In this document: positions 25,810-34,064 of the stretch, piece after piece
How the letters are laid out: each line of letters opens with the position of its first letter
Numbering within the stretch: position 1 is the first letter of the stretch
Source of the DNA: Paenibacillus sacheonensis
Lineage (GTDB): Bacteria > Bacillota > Bacilli > Paenibacillales > Paenibacillaceae
Direction of reading: 5' to 3'
Assembly (NCBI RefSeq): GCF_009909195.1
Contig: NZ_JAAAMU010000005.1
Span: forward strand, 372,001-436,000
DNA: 64,000 bases
Notes under the pieces: generated by a model
The model's input: only the letters and a program-made list of their open reading frames with translations
Told to the model about the DNA's origin: nothing
Database searches by the model: none
Translations under genes and position numbers: made by a program

Positions 25810-26253
25810 TCAGACGTTATTCTTCGCTTGATCGATCAGAGATTGAATCGCCGTATCGATCTTCCAAGTTCCGAGCGACGTGCCGTGGAACGTAACCTTC
25901 ACTTCGCCCTTGCCCGGCGTTCCGTCGAGCTCCAGGTTCTTCGTCCGGACCGTAAACGTGCCGTCGCTGTTGTTCGTGAACGTCGCGTCCTTCGCTTCGC
26001 CCGCCATCGCCGCAACCGCTTCCTGTTTCACGCTGTCCGCCACTTTCGTGCCGATCGACTTGACGTCCTCCAGCGAATATCCGCTGTAGATGACGACGCC
26101 CGCCAAAATGACGACGACGATCAGCCATTTCACGACGGTCTTCACGACGCGAACGACAAGCAGCAGGACGACGAGGGCAATAACCAGAAACAGCCAGTTA
26201 TCCTTCAGAAACTGTACCCACGTATCGGTATCATAATTAAAATCAACGCTCAT
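25810..26253 (-). CDS. Small membrane-anchored protein (unknown)
   Basis: 147 residues from ATG at 26253; an upstream in-frame start at 26283 is possible. One long hydrophobic stretch at about 18-57 (WLFLVIALVVLLLVVRVV, WLIVVVILAGVVIYSGY), then an extracytoplasmic domain of about 85 residues ending in a beta-rich part with DGTFTVRTKNLELDG. No family recognised. Same strand as, and 58 bp upstream of, the transglutaminase gene, so probably part of that wall-related unit. Confidence 0.75.
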   Translation of the reverse strand: MSVDFNYDTDTWVQFLKDNWLFLVIALVVLLLVVRVVKTVVKWLIVVVILAGVVIYSGYSLEDVKSIGTKVADSVKQEAVAAMAGEAKDATFTNNSDGTFTVRTKNLELDGTPGKGEVKVTFHGTSLGTWKIDTAIQSLIDQAKNNV

Positions 26254-26418
26254 TCGGCATGCACGCCCCCAATATACGACCAAAAGGTCATTATATCACA
26301 CATTATAACCCATGACCTAGGGAGCGTAAACCAGGCCGGAGTCGAGACATATCCGGGCGTTCCGGCGCGTACAAGTAGTAACAGCTTTTCCAAGCTTGAC
26401 TGAAGGAGTGATTCCCGC

Positions 26419-27624
26419 TTGAGAACCGCCATATGGCTCTACCTGTTCCTGTTCGTCGCGTTCTTCGACCTGCATGCCCAATATCCCATCCTGACGCCCT
26501 TCGCCGTATCGCTGGGGGCCGCTCCGTCCTTTATCGGCCTCATGATGGGGCTGTATTCGATCACTCATCTTCCCGGCAATCTCGTCGCGGGCGTAGGCGT
26601 CGACCGGTTCGGGAGCCGGCTGTTCATCGTGTTCAGCCTGGCTGCGGCCGGCGGCATCCTGCTGCTGCAGTCGCATGTGACCGACCCTTGGCAGCTGCTC
26701 ACGCTCCGCTCGATCAGCGGCTTCGTGCTCGCTTTTCTATCGCCCGCCTGCATGTCGCTCCTCGCCCGCATCGCCACGGATCACATGAATCAGCGGAAGC
26801 TGATGTCCGGCAACGGCCTTGTTCATACGCTGGCCTCGGTCGTCTCTCCCGCAGCCGGGGCTTATCTGGTTGCGCAGATCGGCTTCACGACCGCCTTTAA
26901 CGTGCTGGGCTGGGTGCTGATCGGAACGGCCGTCTGCGCCCTCTTCTTCATCCGCGACGTTCCCGCCCAGAGCGAAAAGCCGGCCGGCGGCAGTCTCGCC
27001 AAAGCGCAGGCGGAGATGGTCGGCATGCGCGGCGCGCCAACGAAAAAGAAACCGCCGGCGATTCCTTGGCTCATCTTCCTGCTTCCGGTAGCCATGAGCT
27101 GCGCGCAAGGGATCCTGTCGTTCGAGCTGCCGCTCATGTCGACGACCAAGGAAGGCATGATGACAACGGGGCTGCTCTTCTCCATCGTCAGCCTTGGCGC
27201 CTTGTTCACGCTCAGCATGCTGTTCCTGAATAAGCTCTCGCCGTTCCTGCGCTCGCTTTGGGGCGCCTTCCTGCTGGCCCTCACCTACTTTGCGATCGCG
27301 GCAGGCGCGCCGCTTCCTTTCTTCGTGCTGCTGTTCTTCCTCGGCATGGCCAAAGGCGTTATCTTCCCTGCCTTGTCTTCGCTTCTCATCGAACGCAGCG
27401 GCGGCGAGCGGTATGGACGCATCTTCTCCATTCTGTCGATCGCCTTCTCCATCGGCGCTTTCATGGGGCCGATGCTGGCAGGCCAGCTGCGGGATTTCGT
27501 CTCCCCCTACTACATCGCGTTCGTCGCCTTGATGCTGGCCGTCTCGATTCTTCCCTTTTATTCCGATCCGAAGCGGACCGGCGATGCGCGGGACGCAGGC
27601 GCCCATTTTTCCCATACTGGGTAA
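26419..27624 (+). CDS. Major facilitator superfamily transporter
   Basis: 401 residues, twelve predicted membrane segments in two halves with a long central loop. DRFGSRLFIV after segment 2 is the MFS motif A variant; MKGVIFPALSSLLIERSGGERYGRIFS after segment 8 fits drug:proton antiporter-like carriers. The start is TTG at 26419 behind GAAGGAGTGATT. Substrate not predictable. The gene stands alone, divergent from the small membrane protein at 25.8 kb. Confidence 0.88.
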   Translation: MRTAIWLYLFLFVAFFDLHAQYPILTPFAVSLGAAPSFIGLMMGLYSITHLPGNLVAGVGVDRFGSRLFIVFSLAAAGGILLLQSHVTDPWQLLTLRSISGFVLAFLSPACMSLLARIATDHMNQRKLMSGNGLVHTLASVVSPAAGAYLVAQIGFTTAFNVLGWVLIGTAVCALFFIRDVPAQSEKPAGGSLAKAQAEMVGMRGAPTKKKPPAIPWLIFLLPVAMSCAQGILSFELPLMSTTKEGMMTTGLLFSIVSLGALFTLSMLFLNKLSPFLRSLWGAFLLALTYFAIAAGAPLPFFVLLFFLGMAKGVIFPALSSLLIERSGGERYGRIFSILSIAFSIGAFMGPMLAGQLRDFVSPYYIAFVALMLAVSILPFYSDPKRTGDARDAGAHFSHTG

Positions 27625-27743
27625 GTGCACAGGGCTTTTATCACTCCGGGGCATATAGTACTGTGTGGCATGCGGCTGTAATGCTTAAACGCAAAGCGCC
27701 TGAAGCCCTAGTCCTCATTAGGCGAAAGAGGGGTGACTTCACA

Positions 27744-27863
27744 ATGTCTCAATGTGTAGAGCCAATCCACGGCCATCATGGTCATCACGGATTCGGAAAT
27801 TCCGCTATCATTCTCGTGCTTTTCATCCTGCTCGTTATCGTATTTAGCGGCTGCTGGTGCTAA
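27744..27863 (+). CDS. YjcZ-like sporulation peptide
   Basis: 39 residues. A His-rich N-terminus (HGHHGHHG) is followed by GFGNSAIILVLFILLVIV and a short GCWC end, the pattern of the YjcZ/sporulation small membrane peptide family: glycine-rich start, one hydrophobic helix, short polar or Cys tail. GAGGGGTG lies 7 nt before the ATG. A CATATAGTA box at 27652-27660 resembles a sigma-K -10 element, but no matching -35 is seen. Members are expressed late in sporulation in the mother cell; their role is unclear. Confidence 0.75.
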   Translation: MSQCVEPIHGHHGHHGFGNSAIILVLFILLVIVFSGCWC

Positions 27864-27885
27864 AATTCTTCATATCGGGTATGTG

Positions 27886-27923
27886 AAAAACGGCTTGCCG
27901 GGTTATCCCGGCAGGCCGTTTTT
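27886..27923. terminator. Intrinsic terminator after the YjcZ-like gene
   Basis: Long stem (AAAAACGGCTTGCCGGG against CCCGGCAGGCCGTTTTT, one mismatch), TTAT loop, T5 on either side. Confidence 0.88.
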
Positions 27924-27971
27924 CGTTTCGCGCGCAAATGCGGTAAGATGACGGTAAGAGGTGACGCTTCC

Positions 27972-28343
27972 ATGGATATCGCTATAATCGTAGAAGGCAA
28001 GAATGACCGCAGCCGGCTTCGGCGCGTGCTGCACGAGGATGTTCCCATCCTGTGCACGTTCGGCACGCCCGGCACGCTCCAGCTCGAGAAGCTGCGCCGG
28101 CAGGCCGGCGACAAGCAGGTGTACATATTCACCGATAACGACGCATCCGGGCGGCGCATTCGCGGCATGCTCCGCGACGCGTTCCCCGACGCCGAGCATA
28201 TTCACACGCGGCGCGGCTACCCTGGCGTAGAGAAAACGCCTGAGGAGTACCTGATCGAGCAATTGGAAAAGGCGGGCCTTGAGGCGTATATCGTGTATCC
28301 GCCTCGGAGCGCCGCCAGTTGGAGTAAGGAAGACGGGATTTGA
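27972..28343 (+). CDS. Toprim-domain protein (YusF-like small primase homologue)
   Basis: 123 residues from ATG at 27972 (AAGAGGTG 8 nt before). It is a single Toprim domain: IIVEGKND with E8 and FTDNDASGRR with D55 and D57, the metal-binding acidic residues found in primases, topoisomerases and RNase M5. Size and sequence suit Bacillus YusF, related to but shorter than RNase M5 (RnmV), which also has a C-terminal DUF4093. Activity unknown; nicking or hydrolysis of RNA is possible by family analogy. The C-terminus here is short and ends after SAASWSKEDGI. Confidence 0.82.
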   Translation: MDIAIIVEGKNDRSRLRRVLHEDVPILCTFGTPGTLQLEKLRRQAGDKQVYIFTDNDASGRRIRGMLRDAFPDAEHIHTRRGYPGVEKTPEEYLIEQLEKAGLEAYIVYPPRSAASWSKEDGI

Positions 28344-28446
28344 AAGTTGGATTGCAAGCCATCGGCAGAAGCATGCTCTGCGGGCAGTATGGGTTTCCAA
28401 TCGCTGTTGTAGCCGGATAACTTTGAATCAAAGCATCTAATCACAC

Positions 28447-29391
28447 TTAGATGTGAAGCAGGTAAATCACGCAAGTCACCGTGATGATACTCAGCGTCGT
28501 CGACAGCAGCACGACCTGCGAGGCGAATTCCGGTTCGTTGTCGAATTCCACTGCCAGCAGGACGCTCGAGAGCGAGGTCGGCACGGAAGACGAGACGATC
28601 AGCGCCTTCACCATCAGGCTGTCGATCATCGTGAAGCTGTTCGTCCGCATCAGCCAGACGACGGCGAGCGCAAGCAGCGGTCCGCCGATCAAGCGGAGCA
28701 CGACGGAGATCAGCACGTCCTTCAGCTTGGGATGCCGCAGCGTCAGCTTCATGCTCCCGAGCTGAACGCCGAGCGTGATAAGCGCCGTGCCGATGAACGC
28801 GTTGGCCAAGTAATTCAGCGGAATATCGAGCGCCTTCGGAATTTCGATATGGAAGGTGTGCAGCAGGAAGCCCATCGGAATCGCGTAGATGACGGGTTGT
28901 CCCAGAATGGTCCGCCCGATATCCCTCGCCTGCAGTTTATGGGAATTCACGTTATAGATGCCGTATGTATTCGGTATGAGCGACTGCATCATCATGATCA
29001 GCACCTGGACGGACAGCGTGTACGGATTAGAAGCGAACGCAAGCTGGTTGAGCGGTATGCCGTAATTCGCGCTGTTGTAGAAGAGCACGCTGTTGCGCAC
29101 CGCGCCCTGCATCGCTTTGGGCGTTCGCCTGATCCGGATCGCCGCTTCCACGCAGCCGTAGAGCAGAAACATGAAAACAAAGAAGAATAACAATACCTTC
29201 AGCAGTACGTTCATCGAAATCTCGGTCGTATACAATAAGTTAAAAATAATAGCCGGGGAAAACAAATAAAAATTCAGCTTGGACAGCGTCTTGATATCCA
29301 AAGAAAAAACCCGATGCAGCGTGATGCCTAAAGCAATCATGACTGACAGCGGGATTACGTTGTTCCATAGTATAGAGAGAAATATGGCCAT
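28447..29391 (-). CDS. AEC (auxin efflux carrier) family transporter
   Basis: 314 residues, about ten membrane segments in two 5-helix bundles. NVIPLSVMIALGITLHRVFSLD at the start, YNSANYGIPLNQLAF (the conserved Asn-x-Gly-x-Pro turn) and SSVPTSLSSVLLAVEFDNEPEFASQVVLLST near the C-terminus are typical of bacterial AEC carriers for small organic acids or amino-acid-like anions. The gap to the sco gene upstream is only 3 bp, so it is probably read through from ctaB-sco; a functional connection with oxidase assembly is not evident. Confidence 0.88.
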   Translation of the reverse strand: MAIFLSILWNNVIPLSVMIALGITLHRVFSLDIKTLSKLNFYLFSPAIIFNLLYTTEISMNVLLKVLLFFFVFMFLLYGCVEAAIRIRRTPKAMQGAVRNSVLFYNSANYGIPLNQLAFASNPYTLSVQVLIMMMQSLIPNTYGIYNVNSHKLQARDIGRTILGQPVIYAIPMGFLLHTFHIEIPKALDIPLNYLANAFIGTALITLGVQLGSMKLTLRHPKLKDVLISVVLRLIGGPLLALAVVWLMRTNSFTMIDSLMVKALIVSSSVPTSLSSVLLAVEFDNEPEFASQVVLLSTTLSIITVTCVIYLLHI

Positions 29392-29394
29392 GCG

Positions 29395-30015
29395 TTAATC
29401 TTTCACGAGCGCATTGATGACGTCCACGATTTTATCCGCGCTCTGCGTCTCGTCGATGGACCCCGTCAAGTATTTGCGCACGACGCCTTTACGGTCGACG
29501 AAGGCAATCGTGTCCGTATGCGTGAACGTATTCGTTTTCTCGTCCTTCAGAAGCCCCAGACCGAAATCCTTCATCAGCTTCTCCGTAGCTTCCGCGTTGT
29601 CTTCCCGCAGGAATTTCCAGCCGCTCGTATCGATGTCGAATTTGCTCGAATACTCTTTCAGCGCTTCCGTCGTATCCCGCTTCGGATCGAAGGTTACCCA
29701 CATGAACTCGACGTCTTTGCCGAACGAGCCCTTCTCCTTCAGCTTGTTCTGCACCTGCGTCATCAAATACGTCGTCGGCGGACAGACGTCCGGGCAGTTG
29801 GCGTAGAAGAAGTAGACGACCCTGACTTTGCCGTTCGTCTCGTCCAGCGTCACCTTGTTATTGTCCAGATCCGTAAGGGCGAAATTCGGCGCCTTCAGGT
29901 TCTGATCCAAATTGACGCTGGACCCTTTGGATGAGGAGAGATATAAATAAAGGCCCATCGCGGCGCACAATAGGAGCACCGCAATCGCAAAACCATACTT
30001 GCGCAACACGTGCAT
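29395..30015 (-). CDS. SCO1/SenC family copper chaperone for cytochrome oxidase
   Basis: 206 residues. N-terminal membrane anchor (AIAVLLLCAAMGLYLYL), then a thioredoxin fold outside with the copper ligands C74 and C78 in NCPDVCPP and H166 in FTHTDT. SCO proteins deliver copper to the CuA centre of subunit II. In Bacillus the corresponding gene is ypmQ. Spacing to ctaB upstream is 14 bp, which joins copper loading with haem O synthesis in one transcript and strongly supports oxidase assembly. Confidence 0.93.
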   Translation of the reverse strand: MHVLRKYGFAIAVLLLCAAMGLYLYLSSSKGSSVNLDQNLKAPNFALTDLDNNKVTLDETNGKVRVVYFFYANCPDVCPPTTYLMTQVQNKLKEKGSFGKDVEFMWVTFDPKRDTTEALKEYSSKFDIDTSGWKFLREDNAEATEKLMKDFGLGLLKDEKTNTFTHTDTIAFVDRKGVVRKYLTGSIDETQSADKIVDVINALVKD

Positions 30016-30029
30016 GTTCTACGTCCCTC

Positions 30030-30896
30030 CTAACCGATCGCGCCGTTCGTATCCGCGATCATAACGAGGAACACGACCATCAGATAGTTAATGGAAATCA
30101 GAAAATTCGTTCTTGCCCACTTGGTCGTATCGGCGGCGCGTATTCCCATGCACGTGTGCACGAGCCAGACGATGCCGCAGATCAGCGATATGATCAGGTA
30201 GGTATAACCGACGTAATCATACGTAAACATCAGGATTCCCGTCGGAATCAGCAGTACGATATAGGGCAGCATTTGCAGCTTCGTCCGCGGGATTCCCTTG
30301 ACGACGGGCAGGAGCGGAAAGCCCGCCGCGCGGTACTCTTCCACTCGGCGAATGGCGAGCGACCAAAAATGCGCCGGCTGCCACAGGAAGAGCAGCGCGA
30401 ACAAAATCCAAGCGCCTTCGTCCACGACGCCCGTCACCGCGCAATAGCCGATGACCGGAGGCATCGCCCCGGAAATGCCGCCGATGGACGTGCTCCATGT
30501 CGACGTCCGTTTGAGCCACATCGTGTAGATGACCACGTAGACGAAAAATCCGAGCAGGCCAAGCCAGCCTGTGAGCGGATTCACAAGGGCGAACAGCACC
30601 GCCAGCCCGATAATGCCGAGCACGATTCCGTAAACCAGAACGGCGTTCGGGTTCAGCCTCTTTGTCGGAAGCGCGCGATTCTTGGTGCGTTCCATCTTCT
30701 TGTCCAATTCACGGTCCCAGTAGTTGTTGATGACGCAAGCCGATGCCATCGTCAACGCCGAGCCGATTAACATGTAGAGCAGTAGCAACCAATCGATATT
30801 ATCCCATTTGGAAGCGACCCAAAACCCGCCGAACGCAGCAATTGCGTTTAATCGTATGATGTTCGGTTTTGTCAGGGCCACATAATCTTTAAGCAC
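30030..30896 (-). CDS. ctaB: Protoheme IX farnesyltransferase (CtaB)
   Basis: 288 residues with about nine membrane segments. It attaches a farnesyl group to haem b, giving haem O, the substrate of CtaA. Prenyltransferase motif NNYWDRELD (N57, D61, D65), followed by KNRALPTKRL; second acidic/basic loop VVKGIPRTKLQM. It heads a ctaB-sco-AEC transcript. A candidate promoter on the minus strand, TTGACA (31078-31073), 17 bp, CAAAAT (31055-31050), would give a leader of about 145 nt. Confidence 0.95.
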   Translation of the reverse strand: MLKDYVALTKPNIIRLNAIAAFGGFWVASKWDNIDWLLLLYMLIGSALTMASACVINNYWDRELDKKMERTKNRALPTKRLNPNAVLVYGIVLGIIGLAVLFALVNPLTGWLGLLGFFVYVVIYTMWLKRTSTWSTSIGGISGAMPPVIGYCAVTGVVDEGAWILFALLFLWQPAHFWSLAIRRVEEYRAAGFPLLPVVKGIPRTKLQMLPYIVLLIPTGILMFTYDYVGYTYLIISLICGIVWLVHTCMGIRAADTTKWARTNFLISINYLMVVFLVMIADTNGAIG

Positions 30897-31049
30897 AGCC
30901 AGCCTCCCCGCTTCCGATCCCGATGAGCGAATTTTCCGCCCATTTTGTGTCTAGATTTTCTTTTTAAAATCGTTCTTAATCATACCGAAAAAACAAGCTC
31001 TTGACAATGTTCGCGGTTGTCGTTCATGAATTTGACACCGGTTGGAACC

Positions 31050-31078
31050 ATTTTGCCCAGTTCTCAATACACTGTCAA
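31050..31078 (-). promoter_or_regulatory. Candidate promoter for ctaB
   Basis: Perfect TTGACA, 17-bp spacer and CAAAAT (4/6) on the minus strand. The same DNA is the leader region of cwlJ on the other strand. Confidence 0.45.
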
Positions 31079-31124
31079 TGTGGTTCATGGCCCAACTGAG
31101 CGAAAGGATGTGGGAGGTTCGGCA

Positions 31125-31547
31125 ATGGCAGTCATTAAATCCAACTCGGAAGAAGTAAAGCTTCTGGCGCGGCTGCTGCGTGCCGAAGCCGAAGGCGAAG
31201 GCAACCTCGGCATGCTGATGGTCGGCAACGTCGGCGTCAACCGGGTACGAGGCAACTGCATCGATTTCCGGAACATTCGCACGATCCAGCAGATGGTCTT
31301 CCAAAGTCCGGGAGGGTTCGAAGCGACTCAGAAGGGCTACTTTTATCAAGCGGCCCGGGACAATGAAATCGCCCTGGCCAAACGGGTCATCAACGGCGAG
31401 CGGCAATGGCCGGCCACCAATTCCCTCTGGTATTTCCGTCCGGCCGGCAGCTGCCCGCCGACTTGGTGGGATCAGCGGTTGGTCGATAAATTTAAATCCC
31501 ATTGCTTCTACGCGCCCAAAGCCTCCGAGTGTCCAGCAGTTTACTGA
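31125..31547 (+). CDS. cwlJ: Spore cortex-lytic cell wall hydrolase CwlJ
   Basis: 140 residues from ATG at 31125 (GGGAGG 7 nt before). It follows Bacillus CwlJ over its whole length: LLARLLRAEAEGEGNLGMLMVGNVGVNR, then GYFYQAARDNEIALAKR, NGERQWPA and LWYFRPAGSCPPTWW. E21 is the likely catalytic glutamate of the SleB/CwlJ hydrolase fold. CwlJ lies in the spore coat and breaks down the cortex in response to Ca-dipicolinate during germination. There is no signal peptide, as expected for a coat protein made in the mother cell. Partner gerQ is 38 bp downstream, the same pairing as in Bacillus. Confidence 0.95.
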   Translation: MAVIKSNSEEVKLLARLLRAEAEGEGNLGMLMVGNVGVNRVRGNCIDFRNIRTIQQMVFQSPGGFEATQKGYFYQAARDNEIALAKRVINGERQWPATNSLWYFRPAGSCPPTWWDQRLVDKFKSHCFYAPKASECPAVY

Positions 31548-31585
31548 CAATGCAGCACATTTACGAAAGCGAGGAATTAAATCCT

Positions 31586-32164
31586 ATGTCAAACGGTTAC
31601 GGGTACAACACAGCGGTTAGTCCAGCAAGCACGGGAGGTTTCCCAGGTTACGGGTACAACTATCCGCAGCAGCCCACTACTTTGCCGGCGCAAATGCCGT
31701 CTCAAATGCCGATGCAGATGCAAATGCCGATGCAAATGCCGATGCAGATGCAATCCCCCCTGGTAGCAGGCGCGTCCACGCAGCCGCCTAACGTACCGAA
31801 CGGTTCTTTCGTTACGCCTGGGGGCGGTAACGTCATTGCGATCCCGGCATCGGAAGAGTCGTACGTCGAGAACATTCTCCGAATGAACCGTGGCAAAATG
31901 GCCACTTTCTATATGACGTACGAGAACAACAAAGAATGGAACGCCAAAGTATTCCGCGGCATCATCGAAGCCGCTGGCCGCGACCATATCATCATCAGCG
32001 ATCCGTCCACGGGCATGCGCTACCTGCTGCTTACGCTGAATCTGGATTACGTCACGTTCGACGGACCGATCAATTACGAATATACGTTCAACGGCGTCAC
32101 GATCACCAATAACACGCCGCCGGCGGCCGGAACGACTACGACGACCGCCCCGCTCGGCCGTTAA
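31586..32164 (+). CDS. gerQ: Spore coat protein GerQ
   Basis: 192 residues from ATG at 31586. The C-terminal half is the conserved GerQ domain (EESYVENILRMNRGKMATFYMTYENNK, EAAGRDHIIISDP, LLLTLNLDYVTFD). GerQ is needed for CwlJ assembly in the coat and is cross-linked by transglutaminase. The N-terminal region is low complexity: Tyr/Gly/Pro/Gln-rich with a run of alternating MPMQ/MQ units at about 39-57, encoded by near-identical atgcaaatgccg repeats at 31700-31750, giving many glutamines as potential cross-link sites. GAGG lies 11 nt before the ATG. Confidence 0.94.
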   Translation: MSNGYGYNTAVSPASTGGFPGYGYNYPQQPTTLPAQMPSQMPMQMQMPMQMPMQMQSPLVAGASTQPPNVPNGSFVTPGGGNVIAIPASEESYVENILRMNRGKMATFYMTYENNKEWNAKVFRGIIEAAGRDHIIISDPSTGMRYLLLTLNLDYVTFDGPINYEYTFNGVTITNNTPPAAGTTTTTAPLGR

Positions 32165-32438
32165 TCGGCTTGAACGTCCAGGCATGGATTTTGGCGCTGC
32201 CCCCCGGCACCCAATCCGCCATTGCCAGCCAAGAAGAACGCTCCTCGCAGCGTTCTTTTTTTATGCGCTCGGCGGAGTCCATGTCCGATGCCTCCCACAC
32301 CTCGACGAACAGCAGCGGCTGATCCGTCCCTTCGTACAGCTGGAATCCCGGAAAAACGGCCTCCCGTGCCGCCATCCAGTCCCTATACCTTCGCTCGTGC
32401 TCCGGCTCGATGCGGTACTCCACGAAACAAATAAACAT
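32136..32438 (-). CDS. Small hypothetical protein (ABM/NIPSNAP-like)
   Basis: 100 residues from ATG at 32438, chosen for AAAGGA 8 nt before. It begins MFICFVEYRIEPEHERRYRDWM and has a beta-alpha-beta appearance like small ferredoxin-like monooxygenase/NIPSNAP domains (VEVWEAS in the middle strand), but the similarity is weak and no function is proposed. Its 3' end overlaps the last codons of gerQ by 29 bp in convergent orientation, and the gerQ terminator falls within its coding sequence. Confidence 0.7.
   Translation of the reverse strand: MFICFVEYRIEPEHERRYRDWMAAREAVFPGFQLYEGTDQPLLFVEVWEASDMDSAERIKKERCEERSSWLAMADWVPGGSAKIHAWTFKPINGRAGRSS
32234..32262 (+). terminator. gerQ terminator, inside the convergent neighbour gene
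   Basis: Stem AAGAACGCT / AGCGTTCTT, six-base loop, then T5, 70 bp after the gerQ stop codon. Confidence 0.85.
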
Positions 32439-32555
32439 GAAATTCATCCTTTCGTTATAAACGCCCACGATTCGGAAAATACTGAAGCGTACATATAAGA
32501 AGTATACACAAATACGAATTCATCATCGCATACGCGCTCAAGGAGGTACATGACT

Positions 32556-33542
32556 ATGGATAGCGGAACGCATTTGGTCATGGGAATCGGGCTGGCGGGT
32601 CTCGCTTCGATCGATCCGGCCGTCGCTTCGGACCAGACGCTTTACGCCGCCGTGTTGATCGGTACGGTCGTCGGTTCCCAAGCCCCGGATTTGGACGGAT
32701 TGCTGCGATTTAAGAGCAATGCCGCCTACATCCGCAATCATCGCGGAGTCTCCCATTCGATTCCCGCCGTCGCGATCTGGACGATCGCCATTTCACTGCT
32801 GCTCGAGACGATTTTCCGGTTCCGGCTCCCTTGGCTTCATCTTGGCGGCTGGGTGCTGCTCGCGGTTTGCGTCCACGTGTTCACGGATTTGTTCAACACC
32901 TACGGGACGCAGGCGGCGCGGCCATTCACGCAGAAATGGATATCCTGGAATATTATCCATATTTTCGATCCGGTCATCTTCGTTTCCCATTTGCTCGCCA
33001 TTGCGCTTTGGGCGCTGGGCATCGGACATCCGACCGTTATTTTCCCGCTGCTGTATGCGTGCCTCATCGTCTACTATATATGGCGGACCGTGACGCATCG
33101 AACGCTTCGCAATCGCCTCTCCCGGCTGGACTCGGGCTTTAAGGAAGGCGACGAGTTCATCCTGATTCCGACGATATCGCTGTTTGACTGGAATGTCGTG
33201 AAACGGCGTCCCGACGGGTACTTCTTCATCGGCGATTTCCGCCAAGGCAAGCTTCGCTGGATCGACAGCGCCAAATGCAAGGAGCACCCGGCTATCGATC
33301 GCTCGCGGAACGACCCGTCCATCCGGGCCTTCCTCTATTTCACCTCCTTCGCCTGCGCCGACGTGCTGGAGCATCCTTGGGGGTATGAGGTTCGCTGGTC
33401 GGACGTCCGTTATCGCCATCGCAAGCAGTATCCGTTCGTCGGCGTGCTGGTGATGGACCATGAATTCAAGACGCTCGGCTCCTATGTCGGCTGGCTGAGC
33501 GACGAGCGGCTGCAGAAACGGCTTCGGATGAATACGTACTGA
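32556..33542 (+). CDS. Membrane metal-dependent hydrolase (YfhP/YdjM type)
   Basis: 328 residues. ATG at 32556 lies 9 nt after AAGGAGG; an ATG at 32550 is too close. The N-terminal half has four or five membrane segments and the YdjM metal-binding residues D45 and D47 (APDLDG) and H62/H67 in NHRGVSHS, then HVFTDLFNTYG. Bacillus YfhP, of this family, affects expression of a neighbouring manganese/stress gene set, but its enzymatic role is unproven. The C-terminal half is a soluble domain. Confidence 0.85.
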   Translation: MDSGTHLVMGIGLAGLASIDPAVASDQTLYAAVLIGTVVGSQAPDLDGLLRFKSNAAYIRNHRGVSHSIPAVAIWTIAISLLLETIFRFRLPWLHLGGWVLLAVCVHVFTDLFNTYGTQAARPFTQKWISWNIIHIFDPVIFVSHLLAIALWALGIGHPTVIFPLLYACLIVYYIWRTVTHRTLRNRLSRLDSGFKEGDEFILIPTISLFDWNVVKRRPDGYFFIGDFRQGKLRWIDSAKCKEHPAIDRSRNDPSIRAFLYFTSFACADVLEHPWGYEVRWSDVRYRHRKQYPFVGVLVMDHEFKTLGSYVGWLSDERLQKRLRMNTY

Positions 33543-33565
33543 CGCGCGGCGACTTGACTACACCC

Positions 33566-33597
33566 GCCTCTTCTAGCACAATAGAAGAGGCTTTTTT
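33566..33597 (+). terminator. Intrinsic terminator after the YfhP-like gene
   Basis: Perfect 10-bp stem GCCTCTTCTA / TAGAAGAGGC, six-base loop, T6. Confidence 0.9.
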
Positions 33598-33651
33598 GCG
33601 CGCCTTGCAACGGATGCAACTTCTGCTGACCTACGATTTCGGGACGGCACG

Positions 33652-33686
33652 CAAATAGAAGAAGCTCAAGGTTTCCCTTGAGCTTC
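33652..33686 (-). terminator. Terminator of the SASP gene at 33.7 kb
   Basis: Stem GAAGCTCAAGG / CCTTGAGCTTC with a short loop; T-rich on the minus-strand 3' side (TTCTATTT). Confidence 0.75.
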
Positions 33687-33720
33687 AGCTGTTCTTCGTA
33701 TCCGATTATCGATGAACGAA

Positions 33721-33948
33721 TTAACGGAACGACGAGGAACCGGAAAGTTGTTGCTCGGCGATTTGGACCAATTTACGCGTGATGTAACCGCCGAGGGAGC
33801 CGGCATCGCGAGTAGAGAAGTTGCCATAGTAGCCGTCTTGCGGAATTTGAATACCCAGTTCTTGCGCTGCTTCGTACTTCAATTGATCGAGTGCTGCGCT
33901 TGCTTGCGGTACAACCAACGTATTGCTGTTGCTGCTACGTCCTGCCAT
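33721..33948 (-). CDS. Alpha/beta-type small acid-soluble spore protein
   Basis: 75 residues. The core is typical: ASAALDQLKYEAAQELGI, PQDGYYGNFSTRDAGSLGGYITRKLVQIAEQQL. These proteins coat spore DNA and shift it toward an A-like form, protecting it from UV and heat; they are degraded by the GPR protease during germination, within the KYE..(A)xELGI stretch. ATG at 33948 follows GAAAGGAG. A sigma-G promoter is visible upstream (33993-34022). Confidence 0.96.
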   Translation of the reverse strand: MAGRSSNSNTLVVPQASAALDQLKYEAAQELGIQIPQDGYYGNFSTRDAGSLGGYITRKLVQIAEQQLSGSSSFR

Positions 33949-33992
33949 GTTGAATTTCTCCTTTCAACTCTTACGGTGGTGTGTTGCAAACT

Positions 33993-34022
33993 TATTATGA
34001 TTCGTAAGCGCCGAGAATATGC
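33993..34022 (-). promoter_or_regulatory. Sigma-G promoter for SASP
   Basis: On the minus strand GCATA (34022-34018), 18 bp, CATAATA (33999-33993). Both match the forespore sigma-G consensus (GHATR, CATNNTA), as expected for an SASP gene. Confidence 0.75.
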
Positions 34023-34064
34023 TAAACTCGCTCAAATATTTTTGCGTGAAGGAGTAGGTTCAAA

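Noticed and set aside
27652-27660. Sigma-K promoter for the YjcZ-like gene
   Set aside because: The -10-like CATATAGTA is good but no AC-type -35 occurs at the right distance, so it is not listed as a promoter.
28344-28440. Imperfect long hairpin (GGATTGCAAGCCAT against GGGTTTCCAATC) as a mobile palindrome
   Set aside because: Too many mismatches and no target duplication; may simply be a weak terminator between the toprim and AEC genes.
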